Shown: positions 48,332 through 59,616 of the stretch, in pieces
Position numbering within the stretch: position 1 is the first letter of the stretch
How the letters are laid out: each line of letters opens with the position of its first letter
Assembly (NCBI GenBank): GCA_032821775.1
Contig: JAVLRN010000004.1
Span: 3,224,001-3,288,000 of the forward strand
Reading direction: 5' to 3'
From: Sanguinoderma infundibulare
Lineage: Eukaryota > Basidiomycota > Agaricomycetes > Polyporales > Polyporaceae
Length of the DNA: 64,000 nt
The notes under the pieces: generated by a model
What the model was told of the DNA's origin: nothing
Seen by the model: only the letters and a program-made list of their open reading frames with translations
The model's database searches: none
Made by a program: the position numbers and the translations under genes

Positions 48332-50827
48332 ATGCTTTTCTCCACGCCAATCCAAGTTCAGGCCTTCGCTCGTCCTGGCTCGTTCTCGGGCATGTACTCC
48401 GAGGACTTGTTCCTGGACGACGTAGCCCAGCTTGCTGCAGACAACTACGCCCTCGCCCACGCGCGCCTTCAAGCCATCGAACGCGAACGCGAATACCAGC
48501 ACTACGACCCTCGTAATCTTTCATCTTACAACATCCCTTGTCACCACCAGCAGCACCACTTCGCGCGATCCCCGGTGAATAACGGCTGTCACGGTTTTGG
48601 ACACCCGGCTGTCGCACCTCACTGCCGTGCCTCCGCTTACTCTCCAGCGGGGTTCGCATACGGTGTCTGGCAGGAGGAGGAACATCAACGTAGCCTCGCT
48701 TTTCAATTCCAGATCATCGCTCGTCAGCGCGAGCAAGTTCTCGCCCGCCAACGTGAGGCTCAACGTCAGCACGCTCTCATCGCGGCTGCTCGCAAGCAGC
48801 AGGCCCGCGCAGCTCACGTCGCTCGTGTTCGGGCTCGACAGACGCACGAAGAGGAGCTTCTTCTCGCCCTCCTCGGCCAGCGCGGTTTGGCGTTTATCCC
48901 CACTCAGTCCGGCTCTGCCGCACCGCACCGCGACAGGCAACAGGTATGCAGTCGTGCATTCCAGCCGAGCACGCAAAAGGGACTGACTTGTCCTCCACGT
49001 CTTCAGCGTACTGTCCCGGTCACTCGTGCTGCTCCAGCGCCATCCACAAGTCCTGTCCCGGTACCGTCGTTTAAGCCCGTTGACCGGAAGGGCAAGAGCA
49101 AAGGCAAGGAAAAGGCTGTCGATGTTCCAGTCGATGCACCGACACCCCTCTCGAAGTCCTCCCCCACCCCGGCCAATGTTCATACCTTCAAGGAACAGCT
49201 CCAAGCGCGAATTCTCCGGGAGACCGACCCAGAGGTGTACGAATCCCTTGTCCTCCTTTGCTCGGACCTTTTCGACCCTCGCGAGCCCGCCCCGCCTATC
49301 GCAGGTCCCTCCGGCCACAAGCACCACTCCGCCCCCCTCTCTCGCTCTTATGCCACCCCGGTGAACGAGGAGAAACTCGCCCCCGTCGTCCCTCCTTCGG
49401 CCTCCACCACTAAAACCGAGACGAAGAAAGAGGAGACGAAGGCCGACGGTGCCGACCTCCACCGCACGCCCGCGCTCCCGCCCGCGGTCGCGGAGAAGCT
49501 GGTCAAGTTTTACCGCGCCCGACGCGCGCGCAGGCTCTCGCTCGCGCAAATCAGCACTGTTGAGGACGCGCTTCGCAAGCTTGAGGCCGCATTCGAGTTC
49601 CCCGAGCACCTCGACTTCATCGATCCACTTCCCTCCCCAGCTGAGCCCGAGTCCGACACGGAGTCGGCGCTCGCGTACACCCCGAACAACACGTCCGTCC
49701 ATGCGTACGAGCACGCGCTGAACGAATTGCTCACGAGGCTGGACGCGGTGGAGAGTCACGGCGATCTGGAGGTGCGCGGGCGGCGGAAGGAGATGGTGAA
49801 GGAGGTCGAGCGCGCGCTCGAGGCGATGGAGCGGCGGATCGGGGAGAGCAGGGAGCGGAGCCGCGAGAGCGAGCGGACTCGGCGCGCAAGCGTGAGCTCG
49901 CAGGCGTCGGACGCGTCGGCTACGGTTACGCCGTACAACGTGCACCTCTCTGGCAATGATGACAAGACGGTCGAGATCGCTGTTGAGGAGGCCCCTGCAA
50001 AGGGTGAGGAGGCGGACGAGGTACCGGTCGCGGTCGAGAAGACAGAGACTCCGGTCGAAGTCGAGGAGTCTCTCGCCGCCTTTGCTGAGGAAGCGCTGGC
50101 CGACGTCGAGGAGGTCGCGCCCGTCTCCGCTCCCTCTGAAGATGAGCGGCAAATCAACATAACGCCCGCCCCGGTCACCGTCGACACCACTGTGGCCGAA
50201 TCCCAGCATGAGGCCGTTAGCCTGTCTGACAGCGACGCCGATATCGACGCATCCTCCCCCTCGGACCAGTCCATTTGCGGAGACCCAATCACTACCCTCG
50301 ACGACATCGAGCACGTCGACAACGCTGTTGTGCAGTCCGAGAGTGCTGATTCGGTGAACTCACACGCCCAGCTCGAGGCTGTCGCGACGCACGCACCTGT
50401 TCTTGAGCTGGAACCGGAGGCTGAAGTCTCTGCTCCTGAGCCTCTTGAGGACACTATCGTCGCAGTACCTGAAGTCATCATCCAGAACCAGTCCACTGCC
50501 ACCGACCCGACCTTCGAGGCCGACCCCGTCCCTCTCTCTGTTACCGACGACGCGACGCTCTTCAACCCGGACACCACAACGCCTTCACCCGCGCCCGCGC
50601 CAACCCCAACTCCCACACCAGCATCTCAGCCGATCACGCGTACCTCAACCCTATCCGTGGGTGAGGTGACGTTCCTCCTTTCGTCCACACCTCTTGCAGA
50701 CGACCAACCAAAGCCGCGCCGGCCATCGCGCGGGGAGGACGAGTTGGAGATCATCAGCAAGGACGAGCTCGAGGTGGCCAGGAACGACAGCGACTGGTCG
50801 GACGTCGAGTCTGAGTCGGACATGTAG
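48332..50827 (+). CDS. BAG-domain protein (Hsp70 co-chaperone-like)
   Basis: BAG domains bind the Hsp70 ATPase domain and promote nucleotide exchange. The N-terminal third has a His/Arg/Gln-rich coiled region (QREQVLARQREAQRQHALI). A Pro/Lys-rich linker follows. Then comes VAEKLVKFYRARRARRLSLA, an IQ-like basic helix, running into ISTVEDALRKLEAAFEF. The BAG helices follow (ALNELLTRLDAVESHGDLE, KEMVKEVERALEAMERRIG), then a long acidic Val/Glu/Ser/Pro-rich tail ending SDVESESDM. A 63-nt in-frame stretch (48944-49006) has donor GTATGC, a CTGAC branch point and acceptor TTCAG. It is probably an intron, giving 810 instead of 831 residues. The gene heads the right P450 block. Its interior and its last codons occur as fragments at the far left of the window. 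Confidence 0.85.
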   Translation: MLFSTPIQVQAFARPGSFSGMYSEDLFLDDVAQLAADNYALAHARLQAIEREREYQHYDPRNLSSYNIPCHHQQHHFARSPVNNGCHGFGHPAVAPHCRASAYSPAGFAYGVWQEEEHQRSLAFQFQIIARQREQVLARQREAQRQHALIAAARKQQARAAHVARVRARQTHEEELLLALLGQRGLAFIPTQSGSAAPHRDRQQVCSRAFQPSTQKGLTCPPRLQRTVPVTRAAPAPSTSPVPVPSFKPVDRKGKSKGKEKAVDVPVDAPTPLSKSSPTPANVHTFKEQLQARILRETDPEVYESLVLLCSDLFDPREPAPPIAGPSGHKHHSAPLSRSYATPVNEEKLAPVVPPSASTTKTETKKEETKADGADLHRTPALPPAVAEKLVKFYRARRARRLSLAQISTVEDALRKLEAAFEFPEHLDFIDPLPSPAEPESDTESALAYTPNNTSVHAYEHALNELLTRLDAVESHGDLEVRGRRKEMVKEVERALEAMERRIGESRERSRESERTRRASVSSQASDASATVTPYNVHLSGNDDKTVEIAVEEAPAKGEEADEVPVAVEKTETPVEVEESLAAFAEEALADVEEVAPVSAPSEDERQINITPAPVTVDTTVAESQHEAVSLSDSDADIDASSPSDQSICGDPITTLDDIEHVDNAVVQSESADSVNSHAQLEAVATHAPVLELEPEAEVSAPEPLEDTIVAVPEVIIQNQSTATDPTFEADPVPLSVTDDATLFNPDTTTPSPAPAPTPTPTPASQPITRTSTLSVGEVTFLLSSTPLADDQPKPRRPSRGEDELEIISKDELEVARNDSDWSDVESESDM
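48944..49006 (+). other. Probable in-frame intron of the BAG gene
   Basis: GTATGC donor, CTGAC branch-like sequence 25 nt before the end, CTTCAG acceptor, 63 nt. Splicing removes 21 residues of Cys/Thr/Gln-containing sequence unlike the flanks. Confidence 0.65.
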
Positions 50828-52360
50828 GCTCCCTACAGTTCAGAGATGCTCTCTTCACCCACGCTGTATAATATACTCGATTTTTTTGTCGGAATAGTTT
50901 CGTTAGCCACAGTGTTTATATTAGTGTTGTACGTCGAGAAACTGGTCGGACTTGGTGCTATTACGGACATGAATATCAATGTTTGTACTCCCATAACAAG
51001 CCGTTGCGAGTGCGAGTGAACTTGAGAAAGGTATTTGTCTCTTTCCCCGTGCCAATGCAGCATCGGCCATCTTCTAACTTTGTTCTGATTCTGAGTAAGG
51101 TCGTCGCACTTGCGTTGAGTGCCAGAAATCGGGCGACCCGCCCCAGATTTGCTGGTGCCTGGCGCCTATCGGATGACCGCATTTGCCATTAATATTCCTC
51201 TCGTTGCCACTACGACCATCGCCCAGCAAGCTCTGCGGCCTCTGTGCGAAGCCAACGTTCAAACTCTGATTCCGCGCAGGATGGCACGAGAACTCGAACG
51301 AAACACCAATCTCCGGGTAAAAGGCGGGCGTAAGTAACTTAGCACCTTTCTGCGCCGTGGAGAAGCTTCAAGTTCGTGTCGAAGCTTATTGCCACTAGGT
51401 CCCCATCGTGCGACCTTGCTGGGTTTGCTTATGCCTGTCGAGGTACAGCCTTGAAGGAATTCGCAGAATTGAAGAGGCTTTCTTATGTAACCAGGATTAA
51501 GTACCTGCGAAACGCATGGTGGTGTGCGCCAAAATACTCTTGGGAGGTCCGAATCAGTTCAGCCAGCAAGATGGCCTCCCCGCCAGCAACTACGCTTGTT
51601 CCCACTACCTGTAAGTCTTTGTTGCCGATAACGATAACAGGTGCGCACTACTAATCCGGGATGCAGATCCAGCAAAGGCAGCAGTTCTCTGTCCAGTGTT
51701 AGTCGCCCGTCAATCGCCCCACACCACCGGTTCGTAATCTCTCCTTCTGAGAATGACTCATGTCTTCTCAGACCACCAGTATTCGTTAGAAATACATGTC
51801 CAGCGACATCTTGAAGGTTTCCCCATCCCGGATCGCGTCAAAGGAGGCATGGATACGCCCATACTGCACAGGTCCTTCAGCAACAGGTGATGCAGCTTCG
51901 CATCCGAAATGTACGTGGTACCCATTCTTTCACGTCGTCCGACTCTTTGGGTCGTAGCCATCGATCGCTGATCATGGTCATGGAACGTCATCGGCTGCCG
52001 GCCTCCCCGGGGATTGGATGCGCTGCACCTCGCATTACTCATGCATAGCGAAAAAGCACGATACGCCGTCGCACTTCCCATTCGCAGCTATAAGCGGATT
52101 ATCAAGCACGCATTTACATATACACTGACACGGTGAGCTCTTCCTGGGACGAATGTGGAGTTAAGCTTCCATGGTCACTGTTGGAGTTGTCTGCGGAGGA
52201 ACTCAATCGCAAACTCCCAGACTTGATTCGATGTGACGCTCTTCGGTTTCCTCCTATCGTAACTATGGAACCTATTATATAATCTAGCTTTCAGTGCAAG
52301 CTTCTGTGGACCGCGTGCGGCGGCGGGCAGTTGGTCGGGTGGGAATCCACCGACGCCAGC
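50828..52360. other. Intergenic region with no recognised gene
   Basis: About 1.5 kb between the BAG gene and P450-B. Short frames only. It is not shared with the left arm, so the inverted duplication begins near the P450-B promoter. Confidence 0.55.
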
Positions 52361-52368
52361 TATTTATT
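52361..52368 (+). promoter_or_regulatory. TATA-like element of P450-B
   Basis: TATTTATT 52 bp before the ATG at 52420; conserved upstream of the dead left copy. Confidence 0.5.
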
Positions 52369-52419
52369 GACTGCCTGGACGGGCGGAAAGTGGGAGCACC
52401 ATTCCCCTCGTTTTACGCT

Positions 52420-54352
52420 ATGCCCATACCCGCTGTCGATAATGTTCTCTACACAGCTTGTCTACTGTTCGCCGTAGCAGCCGCAGCAATACTATGGACG
52501 ACCAGAAGATCGGACGCATCACCTCTCCCTTTGCCTCCTGGGCCCCGCCCCCTTCCCTTCATCGGGAATCTATTCGACATGCCCACGAAGAATGTGGCCC
52601 CTTTATTCCACAAGATGAGCGAGAAGTTCGGTACGTGTCTCTTCACATCGACTCGGGTCAGAGCTGACTTTAGCGAGCAACTCGCCGCTAGGCGATCTCG
52701 TCTACCTCAGCGTCTTCGGACGACCTACCGTGGTCATCGATTCCTATGACACCGCGGTCGCTCTGCTCGAGCATCGTTCTGCGAACACGTCCGACAGGCC
52801 GCGCCTGATTATGGCGGAACTGTCAGTGTCGGTTTTACTTCCTCTCCCACGACCTGGATATGCTAACGACTAGCTTCACTAGTGCTGGCCTAATGTGGCA
52901 GTTGACAATGATGGGGCACACCCCTGCGTGGCGCCGCTGTCGGCGGACGTTTCACGAGTTCTTCCACCAAGGCATGATGCCGCAATATCATTCGATACAT
53001 CGTCGGGCTTCGAAACAACTACTGAGCGCATTGCTCGACTCGCCTGAAGCCTTCCTTGCGCGCACTCATCGGTACGTCAACGACTTCTGACGAGACTGCT
53101 CGCTTGCTGAGAATTTTCACAGCGAGATAGCCGGGTCGGTCATGGATACCGTCTACGGCATCGAAGTCACGGGTGACAACAACAAGTACGTCGCTATCGC
53201 GGAGAAAGCGGCAAGTAACTTCAGCGAGATCGTCACGCCTGGACGGTTCCTTGTAGAAGTCTTCCCGTGGCTTGCGGCCCTGCCGACGTGGTTTCCCGGT
53301 GCTCAGTTCAAGAGAGATGCGAAAGGGTGGAAGGAAGAGATTCTTGCAGTGAGGAACGTGGCGTTTGACGCGGTCCTCGACAAGACGGTAGGATTCGACC
53401 AGTGCTTCCAACGCTTCCCAGAATCCTAACCGTTTTCTCAGGCTCAAGGATGCGCGAGGCCGTGCATGACCGTTTCTCTGATGGAACACGCTGGGAAACA
53501 AGGCGAGAAGACCTCAATGTATGATGAGGAGCACTTCAGAGACGTCACGGGGGTAGCCTACGTAGGTATGATGATATCATTGCTTGAGGCGTCTTGTCTA
53601 TTCGCTAACGTCTATTTACTTTAGCTGGTGTAGACACGGTGCGAGCACTGAGATCAATCTCTCCCCACCACGTGCTGATGCGAGGTCTAGACGTATACGT
53701 TGATGACAGCACTGTATCTCGCAATGGTCCAATTTCCAGATGTACAACGGCAGGCGCAAGCCGAACTCGACGCAGTCGTCGGTCCGGATCGTCTCCCAGA
53801 CTTTTCGGATCGCGACTCGTTACCGTACTTGAACGCGGTCCTGAAGGAGTGCGTACGGTGGCACAACGTCCTGCCTCTCGGTGTTCCCCACGTCTCGACA
53901 CACGACGAGGAGTTCAACGGCTTCCGGATACCTGCCGGCTCAGTTCTGGTGGCGAACGGCTGGCACGTCTCGAGACTCTTCAGTGCACTGACAGAACGCT
54001 TACAACTGGATATAGGGCAATGTCTCGCGACCCTGCGGTGTACTCAAACCCAGAATCGTTCCTCCCGGAGCGATTCTTGAAAAATGGACAACTCGATTGT
54101 ATGGTGCGAGATCCCTTCAAGTTCCAATTCGGCTTCGGACGCAGGTGCTATGAACCTACCGCATATCCTATGACACGCCTATGCTAACACGTACTTCGTT
54201 GCAGAATATGCCCGGGGAGACATTTTGCCCTCGACTCGGTTTTTCTCATGATCGCGTCCATCCTCCATGTGTTCGACATCAAACCTCCTCTTCAAGATGG
54301 GTCACCTGCCGCGGTGAATCCTAAGATTCCTTTTGATTGTACAATCTCGTGA
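52420..54352 (+). CDS. Cytochrome P450 monooxygenase (family B), intact copy
   Basis: Microsomal heme-thiolate monooxygenase resembling the large basidiomycete group often annotated as O-methylsterigmatocystin oxidoreductase-like. A membrane anchor (residues about 8-25) is followed by PLPLPPGPRPLPFIGNLFDMP. Exons give DLVYLSVFGRPTVV, TPAWRRCRRTFHEFF, IAGSVMDTVYGIEV and FLVEVFPWLAALPTWFPGA. The I-helix is AGVDTTYTLMTALYLAM, split by a 52-nt intron. The K-helix is KECVRW, then LPLGVPHVSTHDEEFNGFRIP. The heme region FGFGRRICPGRHFA has the ligand Cys. The intron after NGW begins GC (TG then GCACGT). The chain ends FDCTIS at TGA; a further small exon after GTGAGT is possible, so the exact C-terminus is uncertain. 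It is the living partner of the dead copy at 8230-9993. Confidence 0.86.
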
Positions 54353-55250
54353 GTAACACAACCTCGTGACAGCTTTCCAGTGAAAACTGAAGCCAGGAAT
54401 TCTCGGTAGACGACCTGAGCCTTTCGAGTGTCGTATCGTTCCGCGTTCCGCGGCGATGGAAGCTCTCATCAGACAGTCCAGCCGGAACAACATTGATTAG
54501 ATGCGCGATTTGGCATGTGTTTTGGTGGCTCAACCCTCTAACGCCGTTGCTTCGCGTGAGTGTTCTTCCGTGGGCGCGGTGCAACGCAGATCTTTGGCTA
54601 TTCTGATTCGCACTGATTCGCAGTTTGAGTTCAGATGTTCTAATCGGCAATTGCCATAGGCGATTGTCGAGCTGACGGTCGAGTCCGTAGATGTTCAATT
54701 ACTAATGTCTGGTCAGGACGGTTATCCCATCCGCCTTTCTCCCTCCCACATGAAGGGCTGGATTACGATTGGGCGTGGTATCTCATCTCCGCACACGCCG
54801 CAGACGCAACCGCTCTGGTGTCAACATGTCATGTACCCTGACCTTGCTGCCCTTTTTCCAGCCACGGACCGCAAATTCAGCTAAGTCACTAAGGCTTCCC
54901 GCAGGCCATGTTTGTGCGGTCGACGCCAGCCCTAAAACATGGTGAGTGGAGCGAATATGCCTGCCGATGCTCTCAGACAGTCTCAAACACTGATGTTCTT
55001 CCTAGGGTTTTCACGTGCATTGCGGACCTAATTACACTGGGAACAACAATAGTGACGTGATGGTGACCGACAAACGGCGAAGCCGATTTGGCTAGAAGGG
55101 GTAACCTTTCCCGTCGTTCGTCTAGGTGTAAGCTCCTCTTACCACCAGTTCTACCGAAATGTATTGCCATGACGTTTTCGCTGCTACGTACGTCTAGGAT
55201 AAGCCCGTCATCTTATTAATGTTCAGAGTGTCGTCCCTTCTATCTCCCCG
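54353..55250. other. Duplicated intergenic DNA between P450-B and P450-A
   Basis: Matches 7331-8229 in reverse orientation. No gene recognised. Confidence 0.6.
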
Positions 55251-55259
55251 CATATAAAG
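55251..55259 (+). promoter_or_regulatory. TATA box of P450-A copy 3
   Basis: CATATAAAG 58 bp before the ATG at 55317. Confidence 0.65.
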
Positions 55260-55316
55260 GACGTCCACCCCCAGGAGCTGAGAGTGTGTCTCCTTTCTCC
55301 AATCACTTACTCCCCG

Positions 55317-57753
55317 ATGTCGTTCTACGTTCTCGCAGGAATCATCGCTGCCAGTGTCATCTGGGCTGTTTATCGCTCGTTCAACAGCAAGCGGCCCATC
55401 AAGCACATCCGAGGACCCCCATCTCCATCCTTCTTGTTCGGTGAGTGGGCGAGTCTCAATGTCTTGTGCGTAATAATAACGATCACGGCATGCAAGGGCA
55501 CGAGGCTGCTCTCTTCCTGCAAGAAGACGCAGGGACGTTGGAGTTGCAATGGATGAAAGAGTATGGCTCAACTTGGCGGACCCGGGGTGTATTCGGGGTT
55601 GGTCCAATTTTACCGTGTCCTACGTATTCTCCCTCTCACGTGATTGCCTCGACCGTGGTAGACCGACGTCCTTATGAGCGTGGATCCCAAAGTGAGTTAG
55701 TATCTCGTGATTTGGAGGCCTTCTCTGCTAAACTGTGAGGTCCTCAGGCGATCCAGCATGTCTTCCAAAAATCTGGCTACAACTACACCAAGAAGACGTC
55801 CCAGAACTTTATGGTGCATATCATGGCAGGCCCCGGCATTGTGACAGTCCAGGGTAAGAAACATTCCTTGCAGTCTCGTCTCGCATTCAATTGTTCAGGT
55901 CTCTCGTACATATAGGCGAGGACCATCGCCGTCACCGGAAGATCATGCACCCTGCGTTCACCACTCCTCAATTGCGAACCTTCCTACCATTGTTCCAGCG
56001 CATCGCCAGCAGGGTGTGTCATATGATTACGCCCATACGCGCATGGTCTAAACATCTGTCCTCAGCTGTCAGAGAAATGGAAGGGAGAGCTCATGGCTAC
56101 CGGGGAGTTGGACGTCATGATGAACAAGTGGCTCGCACGTGCCGCGCTCGACATCATTGGAGAAGGTGACCAGTATTTTGCAGTGGCTACAACCCTCCTT
56201 GTACAAGCACTTGCTTAACGACTCCGTAGCCGCGTTCGACTACAACTACAATGCTCTCGACGACGGCGAGCGCAGCGCCATCTCCAAAGGATACGACAAC
56301 ATCTTGTGAGTGCAGAGGACCGTGTTTTTTTCATTGTTTGGTACCGAGGTTGATCGATTCATAGTAAGGACATCGACTATAAACCAGCCAAGGCATCCAT
56401 CCTTTTCCGCGCTACTTGGGACTACCTCCCGACCCCGATCCTCAAACTGATCAAGTACCTCCCGGTGGATCCGTTCACGCGCTTGCTGAACTTGAACAAC
56501 CTCTTCAGGCAGTACGGCAAACAGATCTTGCGCGAGCAAGGTCCCGACGTGGATGCGGAGAAGAAGGTGAACCGCAAGGATGTCATGAGTCTATTGAGTA
56601 AGTTGTGCATTCACTTCGACATATTGGCCGGGCTCACGCAGAGGATGAAGTCAAAGCGAACTCCTCTGCGGACGCGAAGACGCGCTTGGACGACGAGGAG
56701 CTCATCGCGGAGATGTTCACGCTGACGCTCGCGGGCCACGAGACGACGTCGAACACGCTCACGTTCTTGCTGTACGAGCTCGCGCGGCACCCCGAGTACC
56801 AGGAGCGCATGCGTCAGGAGGTCAGAGACACCCGCGCGAAGATCATCAGTGCTCGAGGAGACCACGAGTTTACCGCTGAAGACTTGGATTCGATGACCGT
56901 GACGATGAACGCGATAAAGGCAAGTTCTAGTGTCACCATGCGCGCGCGCGAAGGAGAACATGAATTGACCGTGCTCGTCACACAGGAGACACTCCGGGTG
57001 CACCCCATCATTCTTGGCCTCCCGCGTGTTGCGCTGAAGGACGATGTCATTCCGCTCGCTCACCCTGTTGTGTTGACCACTGGCGAGACGGTCTCTGAGA
57101 TTCCAATCAAGGCTGGACAGGTCTTCCATCCGTCGTTTTTAGGATACCAACGGTGCGTTGCACCAACTCATGTGTAAAAAAGGCACAGCGCGACTCATTT
57201 CGGAGCGTTGTCGACATGCTAGCCTTCCGGACGTCTGGGGCGAGGACGCCAATGTGTGGAACCCCGACCGTTTCTTCCGCATCGTCGAGACCGAGTCGAA
57301 GCAGTTCGTGAACGTTGGTGTTTTTGCGAACCTGTGAGTCGACCTCTCTGTGTCCATCGCGTGTTTCCGAACTGCTGAGCTCGTTCCACTCTAATGACAG
57401 AATGACGTTCTGTAAGTAGAGTCTGTCGCTCCGCTGCCGCGCATCGAAACTCACTCGAGCACTCACAGCTGCTGGCCTCCGCGGGTGCATCGGATGGCGG
57501 TTCTCGTGCGTCGAAATTCCCATTCATCCTTTCCACCGCGGACGCGGACACCCTGACGTGCAGCACGATGCTTCATAGGGTCATGGAGATGCAAGTCTTC
57601 CTCTCCGAACTGCTCGAGACCTTCCAGTTCCACCTTCCGAAGGAGAAGGTCGAGGTCCAGAAGGCCACGATCACGTTTCTCATGGCTCCTATGGTCCGCG
57701 GAAAGCCGGAACTCGGCGCAGCGTTGCCCCTTCGCATCTCGCTCGTGCAGTGA
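55317..57753 (+). CDS. Cytochrome P450 monooxygenase (family A, right-arm copy 3)
   Basis: The cleanest family A member, about 548 residues in 14 exons. The N-terminal anchor MSFYVLAGIIAASVIW is followed by the Pro-rich PSPSFLFG. Exons continue LELQWMKEYGSTWRTRG, DVLMSVDPK, GEDHRRHRKIMHPAF, LSEKWKGELMATGELDVMMN and FDYNYNALDDGERSA. Next are RATWDYLPTPILKLIKYL, I-helix AGHETTSNTL, K-helix ETLRVHP (after a GC-AG intron, donor AAG/GCAAGT) and LPDVWGEDANVWNPDRFF. An 11-nt exon (57401-57411) precedes SAGLRGCIGWRF (heme Cys codon 57486-57488). The chain ends ALPLRISLVQ. All splice junctions were traced in frame. It acts at the ER with a P450 reductase, presumably in xenobiotic or secondary metabolism; the substrate is unknown. 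Confidence 0.9.
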
Positions 57754-58663
57754 GAGCAATAGATGTAGGAAGGGATGCCTGATTCCTCCAAAAAATGTCG
57801 GACGAGACGTCAACGTATTGATCGAGTTGTCGGATGCCCTTTCTTTGATACAATTAGCACTTTTTCCGAATAGACCGGTGTACATTCACATTCTGAACAA
57901 TCCTCCAGGATCACTCTGACATCAACCGAAGTGAGCAACGTTTATCTCGAGTTCGCATCCAAATCACCCTCTTCTTAACATTATATGATGGTCATCCCGT
58001 CACGCCCGAGAACCTGATCCGGCGGGACTGGCACCGGAGATGATGATGATCTGTCTGGGTACCGCCACTGAAGTACTCACAACTCGGAGGCGCTACCGGA
58101 CGTCAAAACGCTGACGATCAACTCTCTTTAGCTCTCTCTACGTCCAATACATCATCTACAAAAGCCAGGTAATTCGATAGCTCACGACGCAATCAAGGTT
58201 CAGGATGGGATGTCGGAGAAGAGACCAGCACGACACCTATTGCAACGCTAATCAACCTGTTCAAGTTGGACATCTTTGAGCCCTATGACGGCGATTCCTC
58301 CACAATTGGTTTTGCTCGAGTTGGGAAGGGAGATCTTGAGTGAGTGGCATTGTGCATGTACTTCCTGTACCTGTTTGACAAAGCGTTTCCTATGCCCGAA
58401 TTCAAGCCCAGCAGTTCTACCGCTGACACGCCGCCCAGCACATCTGAAAACTCCTTCGACGTCCAGCCTTCCAGGTCTTTTCATCGCTGTCTCAAACGTC
58501 ATGGGATGCATATATACGAGAGCGGATCGAAGGTAAGCCTCAAAGTCCTCTTGTCGTTCGTTCTCCGCACTTCTTGCATCACAATCCTTCAGCAGCCTCC
58601 AGCTGCGCTCCACTCCTTTGCATTCGATACTCTCCTTGCACTCCCATTCATCTCGTAGATACC
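57754..58663. other. Intergenic and AA9 leader region
   Basis: The first 250 bp is P450-A 3' flank shared with the left arm. A TATA box lies at 58511-58516. A likely 5'-UTR intron of 126 nt runs 58533-58658 (donor GTAAGC, acceptor CTCGTAG), ending 5 nt before the AA9 start codon. Confidence 0.55.
58511..58516 (+). promoter_or_regulatory. TATA box of the AA9 gene
   Basis: TATATA 148 bp upstream of the ATG. If the 126-nt leader intron is real, the spliced leader is short. Confidence 0.5.
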
Positions 58664-59616
58664 ATGCACACCTTTTCGACCGGTATATTCTGCCTCCTTG
58701 CTGTCACCGTGCCTTTCGTCGCGGGACATGGCTATGTCGCTTCTGTCTCCATCGATGGCAAGATGTACTACGGAAATCCGCCCGGTAGAAACATTGGTGA
58801 GGATGACCCCTTCTGTTGGGCTCTAGCTCTACACAATCTTGACATTCACCCTCATCATCAGTCCAATCGCCGATCCGAACCGTCAACACGGTTGTACCCG
58901 TACAGGGTGCATCGAACCCAGAGCTTTCCTGTGGTCAAGGCGCCGAGGGGGCACCTGTGGTAGCCAATGCCGACCCCGGAAGCACGGTCAGCTTCAAGTG
59001 GGTCAGCGGTACCGGCGGCAACGTGTGTATGCCCCTCCCTTCCGTCCTCAGCTTGAACGCTTACCACCCATTCTATCTCTGACAGTGGCCTCATAACGTC
59101 GGTCCCGTCATGACGTACATGGCGGCCTGCGGGCCAAGCGGCTGTGCCAAGTTCGACTCCTCGTCCGCCGAGTGGTTCAAGATCCAGGAGTCTGGCCTGC
59201 GCTCCGACGGTACCTGGGCGATGATTGACCTCTACCACGGCCTCCCCGCCAAAGTCGCCCTCCCATCCAACATCGCACCGGGCGAGTACCTCGTCCGCCA
59301 CGAGCTGCTCGCGCTGCAGAACGCCGAGTCGGTCGGTGGCGCGGAATTCTACCCGTCGTGCGTGCAGCTCAAGGTTGGCGGCGCCCAGTCCGGAAAGCCC
59401 CGCTCCACCGTCTCCTTTCCCGGGGCGTACTCAAACACGGACCCCGGCATCCTCGTCAACGTGTACCCGTTGACGGGTCTTTACCAGTTCCCTGGTCCCG
59501 CGGTGTCGAACCTTGCTGGTAAGACGCTCGCGGCGAGGGCTGTCTTAGCCGTCAATGACACCGCGGCCGTCGACTCTCCCTCCGGTCGTCTTAGCCGTAT
59601 CATGGGTGCTCTCTAA
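58664..59616 (+). CDS. AA9 lytic polysaccharide monooxygenase (former GH61)
   Basis: Secreted copper enzyme that cleaves cellulose and related glycans oxidatively. The signal peptide ends at residue 21, and mature His1 (codon 58727-58729) starts HGYVASVSIDG. Three exons join as VQSPIRTVNTVVPVQGAS, ELSCGQGAEGAPVVANADPG, SFKWVSGTGGN, then WPHNVGPVMTYMAACG, whose His is the second copper ligand. Later come WFKIQESG, GTWAMIDL, APGEYLVRHELLALQNA and GGAEFYPSCVQLKVGG. The axial Tyr is in EFYP. The residue two before it is Glu where many family members have Gln. There is no CBM1. After YQFPGPAV comes a Ser/Ala-containing tail of about 40 residues, which may be a linker or a GPI-like end. Confidence 0.92.

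Larger units (their letters stand above)
52355..57985 (+). repeat. Right arm of the large inverted segmental duplication
   Basis: Matches the reverse complement of 4575-10065. It includes the P450-B promoter, gene, intergenic DNA, P450-A and its 3' flank. Past about 57985, similarity to the 3' flank of left copy 1 continues to about 58008 (CCCGTCACGCCCGAGAACC) and then ends. Confidence 0.85.

Noticed and set aside
48521..50314. 597-codon minus-strand frame opposite the BAG gene
   Set aside because: Antisense shadow caused by GC-rich third positions; composition is Arg/Leu/Gly noise without domains, while the plus frame has BAG helices, a TATA box and a duplicated copy.
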